DNA of 32,694 nt from Deltaproteobacteria bacterium (GTDB lineage: Bacteria > Desulfobacterota > QYQD01): contig QYQD01000149.1 of assembly GCA_007280345.1 (NCBI GenBank), forward strand, positions 1 through 32,694, read 5' to 3'. Position 1 is the stretch's first letter, and each line of letters starts with the position of its first letter. Under the pieces are notes generated by a model. The model saw nothing but the letters and a program-made list of their open reading frames with translations. It searched no databases and was not told the DNA's origin. Below are positions 28,298 to 32,694 of the stretch, piece by piece. The position numbers and the translations under genes were made by a program.

Positions 28298-29626
28298 CTA
28301 TAACCCTATCCACTCGAAAACGCACCTCTGGCCCGTCGTCGCATCGCGCTTCATATCATCCCAAGACTGGTCGACGCCGCCGGGCGGAAGCGTCCCAGGA
28401 ACTACCTTTTCTATTTCCGTCACGAACCTGTCCCATGATTTCCGGAAGACGGCGGTGTAGACTTCTCCCACGCCCTGGGCCGTTCCAACACTAAAGGCAG
28501 CACCAGGGATCTTGCCCAGCAACCAGTTGATGGCCGGGGGAGCGGCTGCTTCCTTGTTGCCCTGGGCAAAGGCCATCGCAACACCGCCGACAGCGTAAGC
28601 GTCCCCGAACGAGACCGCCCGTTCCCCCAGGTTATTAACCACGTACTCTTCCGCTCCCTGCTCGATCGCGGTCCCGATCCCGTAGCTTAGCGACGCCTGG
28701 GTCATGTCGAGCATGAGAAGATCGCGGCCGTTTGTCCCTGTCCGCGTCACATCCTCGCGTGCCTGGACGATCCTGTCAAACGTACCGTCCACCGAGCCGG
28801 ATCCCTCGCAGTGCATCCGTAGCCGCAGCGCCTCCCTGTCTTCCGCGGTCAGTCCGGGGACCCCGATCGCCCGTTTCCACAAGCTGTTCCTCTTCTTTTC
28901 CAGTTCCCTGAGTTCCGCCGCTTCGGCGGGACTCAGGGAATGTTTTCGCATCAATTCGTCAATTCGCACCTGCCACTTCCGGGCCAACTTCCACTCCTCT
29001 TCCGTGGTCGCGTTTGATTTCCTCAACAGCGTGGGAATGGTGCCATTCCCGATATAGACGCCGTCCGCAGGCCCCTGCCCCGCTAAGGGAAGTTGTGCTC
29101 CGGCTCCGTCGGCCGGTCTGTTTCCTAGGAGACTGAGCGCTCCGGCCTGGGCGGTGGCGAACGCCTCATCACGCCGCTTCTGCTCGGCAATGCGCCGTTC
29201 CTTCTCCTCCTCATCCCACTTTCTCTGCAGCGCCTCCCTCTGCGCCTCGCCCGACGGTCCGGGATCTGCTTGGAGCCCCCTCATTAGGGCGTTGAGGAAA
29301 GACGACACCACCGTGGCCGCCAATTGCTGTTCAAAAGAGCCGCCGGAAGGCGCGGAACCGGTATCGGAGTCGCACTCGCACCGGGTCTCTGACAATCTGA
29401 AATCGTAACGGTATACCGGGTCGGAACGCATTGCGTCAAGGGCGGCCTGGCACTGTTCCATCGTTGCAAAGTTCCCACCGCGCTGCGGTAGCCTGATTCC
29501 CGACGCTCTATAATACGTTCTCCGGAAATCTTCCGAATATACCGCCCAGCAGCCGGACCAGGCCGGCCCGGAAGCGAAAACGAGGAATAGAATCATCACC
29601 AGGAACATGAATTTTATACGAATCAT
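28298..29626 (-). CDS. Secreted protein of unknown function
   Basis: 442 aa; signal peptide MIRIKFMFLVMILFLVFASGPAWSG; charged central coiled-coil, Gly/Ala-rich C-terminal region; first gene of a tightly packed operon. Confidence 0.65.
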   Translation of the reverse strand: MIRIKFMFLVMILFLVFASGPAWSGCWAVYSEDFRRTYYRASGIRLPQRGGNFATMEQCQAALDAMRSDPVYRYDFRLSETRCECDSDTGSAPSGGSFEQQLAATVVSSFLNALMRGLQADPGPSGEAQREALQRKWDEEEKERRIAEQKRRDEAFATAQAGALSLLGNRPADGAGAQLPLAGQGPADGVYIGNGTIPTLLRKSNATTEEEWKLARKWQVRIDELMRKHSLSPAEAAELRELEKKRNSLWKRAIGVPGLTAEDREALRLRMHCEGSGSVDGTFDRIVQAREDVTRTGTNGRDLLMLDMTQASLSYGIGTAIEQGAEEYVVNNLGERAVSFGDAYAVGGVAMAFAQGNKEAAAPPAINWLLGKIPGAAFSVGTAQGVGEVYTAVFRKSWDRFVTEIEKVVPGTLPPGGVDQSWDDMKRDATTGQRCVFEWIGL

Positions 29627-29814
29627 CGAGTGGAATACCCCTTTCGTGACACCCCGTGTCTTCCGGATGTCCGGATTTTTTCCTATTATGGGAAGCTTGT
29701 TTGATAAGTTTATGTTTTTTGGAAGTACTCAGGTTATCAGGTTCGCAGTCCGGGATTGGGTACATTGCGCTTTTTATCTGGGGTTAATGTGCCGGTTACG
29801 TGCCTAATACATTT

Positions 29815-29885
29815 AAACCGTTCACTCTTTACCGCTCGTTAACCTTGAACCGTTAACCTTGGAACTTTGAACCTGAGTAGTCACC
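29815..29885. repeat. Degenerate short-period intergenic repeat (aggttcaaagttccaaggttaacggttcaaggttaacg on minus strand)
   Basis: Repeated GGTTCAA / GGTTAAC words. Confidence 0.7.
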
Positions 29886-29899
29886 GTTTTTTACGTTTT

Positions 29900-30232
29900 T
29901 TATGAATCATTATAGGGACGATATCGCTTTGTGGGGCGTTGACGGGAGGTTGTTTCTTCCGTTGCATAACACCCATCCGCCTTCTATCCAATCGCTTGTG
30001 CAATACTGAGGGAGTTTACTCCTTTTACACTCTTTTCCAAATCAAAAGAAAAGCAATGTAAGAAACAACGTTCCTCTTGCTCCCTCTCTGTACGTCGCCC
30101 CGCACTTTTGGATTAGACTTCCTTCAGACCCCACCTCACGATGACGCCCTTGTCCTTCTACTAGCCTTCGGCTCCGCTAAAACCTGGCTCGGGGACTTTC
30201 ACCCTGATAGTCCTATGCCATGCCCAGCACAC
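29900..30232 (-). ncRNA. 5' (domain I-like) portion of a group II intron, ORF-less/truncated
   Basis: Minus strand starts GTGTG (GUGYG 5' consensus): GTGTGCTGGGCATGGCATAGGACTATCAGGGTGAAAGTCCCCGAGCC...ACAAGGGCGTCATCGTGAGGTGGGGTCTGAAGGAAGTC, which matches recalled bacterial group II intron 5' sequences. No RT ORF follows. Confidence 0.7.
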
Positions 30233-30286
30233 GCTGCGGTTAACCAGCGCGCGGTTAGCGTGTCCGGTTGAACCGCTGGTTAGCCG
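30228..30286 (-). other. attC-like imperfect hairpin at the 3' end of the NDT/TIR-like + LMW-PTP gene
   Basis: Minus strand GGCTAAC-CAGCGGTTCAACCGGAC-ACGCTAACCGCG-CGCTGGTTAACCGCAGC-G; GCGGTT(C)AACC pairs with GGTTAACCGC leaving one bulged C; the gene's TAA stop lies within GGCTAAC. An alternative 13-bp stem (30237-30249 with 30274-30286) is followed by seven Ts on the plus strand. Confidence 0.45.
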
Positions 30287-31278
30287 TTTTTTTCTCGGAA
30301 ACCGTGCTGCCTCTCCCCCTTCAGCCGGAACACCGCTTCAATGTTTCCTTTAATTATTGTCTCGAGGCGTTGGAAGCATTCCCTATATGCCGCAATACCT
30401 CGGCCATAGGGGTCTGCAACGTCGCCGGAGGAGCCGAAAAACGCAGAAGAGAGATGCGCTTTGCCCCGAAACTGCGCGGGTATCCCCGAAAGAAGTTTTT
30501 CGTCCATTGGCAGAATCACATCAGCACGCGCAAGTAACGGGAAAGTCGCCCGGACTGTCCTGTGCTTGGCAGCATCGAGGCCGAGGCGCTCCTTGATCAC
30601 CTGCTGCGCTTCTGGAGTTATAAAGGCTTTCGTTTGCTCGATAAGCCCCGCAGACATGGGGACGATAGTGCGATCCTGCCCACCGAGATGCTGCCTTGTG
30701 ATCACGTTAGCCATGGCGCATCGACAGGTTCCTCCCGTACTTACATAGAGAACAAGGACATCGTCCTTTTCTATTCTGACGTCGAAATTGTCCGTAAGAC
30801 TTGAGAATACAAACTCACTCAGGAATCGAGGAATATCCTGCTCAAGCTGTTCATACCCATCGGAGTTATCTTCATAAATGAGACAACGATAGACGCGAAG
30901 GTCAAACGGGATGTCCGCCTCACGTTGTGTGAGGATGATCACGTTCTTCCTCAGGGCATGGGCAAGCCCTAGTTCGTACATTACGTTGGGATTCCGTCCA
31001 GTAATATCAGCTATGATCACGTTGCTTTCAGTAACACCCCGCCAGATATCCGCGAGAATGTTGCTTCCATATAGGTCGTCCGCCCGAATAGCCTTCATTC
31101 CGAAACGCTCGACAATCCTTTTGACGTGCTTTTGCCATATTCTGTCTGACCAAGACTCACCAAACGGCATTAATACGAAGCACTGGTCCTCCTTGACCGT
31201 CACGGGTTGCACCTCTTGATTGCCTTGGACGATCACTTCTGCCCTGCTCCTTTCACGTGCAGTTTGAACGGCTAACAT
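30280..31278 (-). CDS. Fusion of nucleoside 2-deoxyribosyltransferase/TIR-like Rossmann domain with LMW protein-tyrosine-phosphatase-like domain (nucleophile Cys replaced by Ser)
   Basis: 332 aa; N-terminal CFVLMPFGESWSDRIW...IRADDLYGSNILADIWRGVTESNVIIADITGRNPNVMYELGLAHALRKNVIILTQ; C-terminal VLVLYVSTGGTCRCAMANV...SAG...TPEAQQVIKERLGL...ADVILPMDEK...DVADPYGRGIAAYRECFQRLETII. A GTG at 31236 with aggag upstream is a plausible alternative start. Confidence 0.8.
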   Translation of the reverse strand: MLAVQTARERSRAEVIVQGNQEVQPVTVKEDQCFVLMPFGESWSDRIWQKHVKRIVERFGMKAIRADDLYGSNILADIWRGVTESNVIIADITGRNPNVMYELGLAHALRKNVIILTQREADIPFDLRVYRCLIYEDNSDGYEQLEQDIPRFLSEFVFSSLTDNFDVRIEKDDVLVLYVSTGGTCRCAMANVITRQHLGGQDRTIVPMSAGLIEQTKAFITPEAQQVIKERLGLDAAKHRTVRATFPLLARADVILPMDEKLLSGIPAQFRGKAHLSSAFFGSSGDVADPYGRGIAAYRECFQRLETIIKGNIEAVFRLKGERQHGFREKNG

Positions 31279-31464
31279 TATATATTATATCGACTCTATT
31301 TTTTTTCATCGGGATCTGCATGTGAAGATAATCATATAAGAATTTGCTGAATAAGACAATAAGATAACATCTATTTAAATATTCGGTGGATAGGGTTGAT
31401 AGGACAAAAAACAACATCGGCTTCTCAATCGAGAAAAGTCTACTTTTTGTTGAAAATATCAATA

Positions 31465-31483
31465 TTATGTCGGCTCGACATAA
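31465..31483. promoter_or_regulatory. Candidate operator palindrome ttatgtcg-gct-cgacataa
   Basis: Perfect 8-bp arms, 3-nt spacer, in the AT-rich divergent intergenic region between the fusion gene and the DUF457 gene. Confidence 0.35.
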
Positions 31484-31659
31484 GTACGGCAATTTATTAT
31501 CTGGAAGCGCAGTGGCCTGCGCCCGGTCCCTTATGTAGATTATTTTAATGTCATTTTATTGTACTATACAGAGTATGGTGTTATTGTGGATTAAAGCATG
31601 CATAATATTCGATGCCTTGTAATCGGCATGCTCAGGCGATCATATAGATAGAGATAATC

Positions 31660-32205
31660 ATGCCTACCATGATTTCACATACGGTTGTTGCGGTTGCGGC
31701 TGGAAAGGCATTCGCACCAACAGATGTCCCCGATCATTTCTGGTTACTTTCAATAGCCTGTTCGCTTATTCCTGATGCCGACGTTATTGGATTTCCCTTT
31801 GGTGTCCCCTACAACCATTTTTTCGGGCACAGAGGTTTTTTCCATTCACCGTTTTTTAGTTTATTATTGAGCATCTTCATCGTTAGTGTCTTCTTCCCTG
31901 GCGTAGGGATATTTTCTAAACAATGGTTCTTCTATTTTGTTTTCTTTTTCCTGTTATCAGCCAGTCACGGCGTCCTGGACGCTTTCACTAACGGTGGTCT
32001 GGGGGTTGCCCTATTATCGCCTTTCGATAATACGAGATATTTTTTCCCATGGACACCGATCACGGTCTCCCCAATTGGTATAAAAGCCTTCTTCAGTAAA
32101 TGGGGCCTGGCAGTCATTAGAAGTGAGCTGTTATGGATTTGGCTGCCTTCATTGTTAACCGTTATTATTTCAAAGCTCATTCGTGCCGGGGCAGCAAGGT
32201 ATTAG
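31660..32205 (+). CDS. Membrane-bound metal-dependent hydrolase, DUF457/YdjM-like
   Basis: 181 aa; MISHTVVAVAAGKAF, SLIPDADVIGFPFGVPYNHFFGHRGFFHSPFF, SASHGVLDAFTNGGLGVALLSPFDNTRYFFPWTPI. Confidence 0.88.
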   Translation: MPTMISHTVVAVAAGKAFAPTDVPDHFWLLSIACSLIPDADVIGFPFGVPYNHFFGHRGFFHSPFFSLLLSIFIVSVFFPGVGIFSKQWFFYFVFFFLLSASHGVLDAFTNGGLGVALLSPFDNTRYFFPWTPITVSPIGIKAFFSKWGLAVIRSELLWIWLPSLLTVIISKLIRAGAARY

Positions 32206-32389
32206 ACCGTGTTATAAGGCGGTACATATCTCGTGTGTGAGTGATCCAACCAAGGGTATGATGTCTGCTATTCAGCGAAGCAATTGAAATAACCAAAAAA
32301 TTAGGATATAGAAAGCATACCTACAACGCATCTCGATAACTGGAACTAACCTCAAGATGTTATGTTTTTTATAGAAGGGACCCGTAAAC

Positions 32390-32694
32390 ATGACCACTAT
32401 TGATGCCAAGCCTACACCCAACTTTATCCGTAATATCATCGAAGAAGACCTGAAGGCCAACAAGAACCAGGGCCGGGTCATCACCCGATTCCCACCGGAG
32501 CCGAACGGCTATCTGCATATCGGGCATGCCAAATCTATCTGCCTCAATTTCGGTCTGGCCGCCGAATACAAAGGCCTTTGCAATCTGCGCTTCGATGACA
32601 CCAATCCCGCCAAGGAGGAAGTCGAATACGTAGAATCGATCAAGGCAGACGTCCGGTGGCTGGGGTTTGATTGGGCTGACCGGCTGTTCTACGC
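32390..32694 (+). CDS. glnS: Glutaminyl-tRNA synthetase, N-terminal part (runs off window; absent from ORF track)
   Basis: Manual translation [116 protein letters not shown] is the GlnRS HIGH motif; SD-like agaaggga upstream. Confidence 0.95.
   Translation, partial: MTTIDAKPTPNFIRNIIEEDLKANKNQGRVITRFPPEPNGYLHIGHAKSICLNFGLAAEYKGLCNLRFDDTNPAKEEVEYVESIKADVRWLGFDWADRLFY

Noticed and set aside
30237-30293. Simple rho-independent terminator on the plus strand (13-bp stem followed by TTTTTTT)
   Set aside because: It would fit geometrically, but no plus-strand gene ends here and the stem coincides with the attC-like structure; kept only as an alternative reading.
30077-30537. Plus-strand ORFs 30077..30271 and 30268..30537
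   Set aside because: They lie over the group II intron RNA region and antisense to the fusion gene; no coding-like features.
1-32694. tRNA/rRNA genes
   Set aside because: No convincing tRNA cloverleaf (e.g. GGTTCGAATCC arms) or rRNA sequence was recognised by eye; a tRNAscan/Infernal run would be needed to exclude them fully.

Overview
The window looks like a chromosomal segment from a deltaproteobacterium-like (Desulfobacterota-type) genome; that taxonomy is inference from gene content. About 0-17 kb is a long minus-strand housekeeping supercluster: gltX, DUF177, rpmF (L32, absent from the ORF track), plsX, fabH, acyl-CoA dehydrogenase, etfB, ferredoxin-fused etfA, fabG, acpP, fabF, rpiB, glyA, dCMP deaminase, nrdR, ribD, ribE, ribBA, ribH, nusB. 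About 17-25 kb holds amrB/Memo-like, tldD, tldE/pmbA, prmA, a lysine-rich S11 D,D-carboxypeptidase, a ferritin-like protein and a membrane-anchored unknown. About 25-31.7 kb looks accessory: a tight three-gene operon of secreted proteins (unknown, beta-propeller-like, about 16-TPR), then a gene fusing a nucleoside-deoxyribosyltransferase/TIR-like domain to a low-molecular-weight tyrosine-phosphatase-like domain whose nucleophilic Cys is Ser. That gene ends in an attC-like imperfect hairpin (stop codon inside the first arm), followed immediately by the 5' RNA portion of a group II intron that has lost its reverse transcriptase. A frameshifted C-terminal remnant of a group II intron RT appears separately at about 23.3-23.5 kb. 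The right end has a DUF457/YdjM-like membrane hydrolase and the 5' part of glnS. The most promising candidate for something undescribed is the NDT/TIR-like + pseudo-LMW-PTP fusion in its possible integron-cassette/retroelement context. All homology calls are by eye from motifs; no searches were run.
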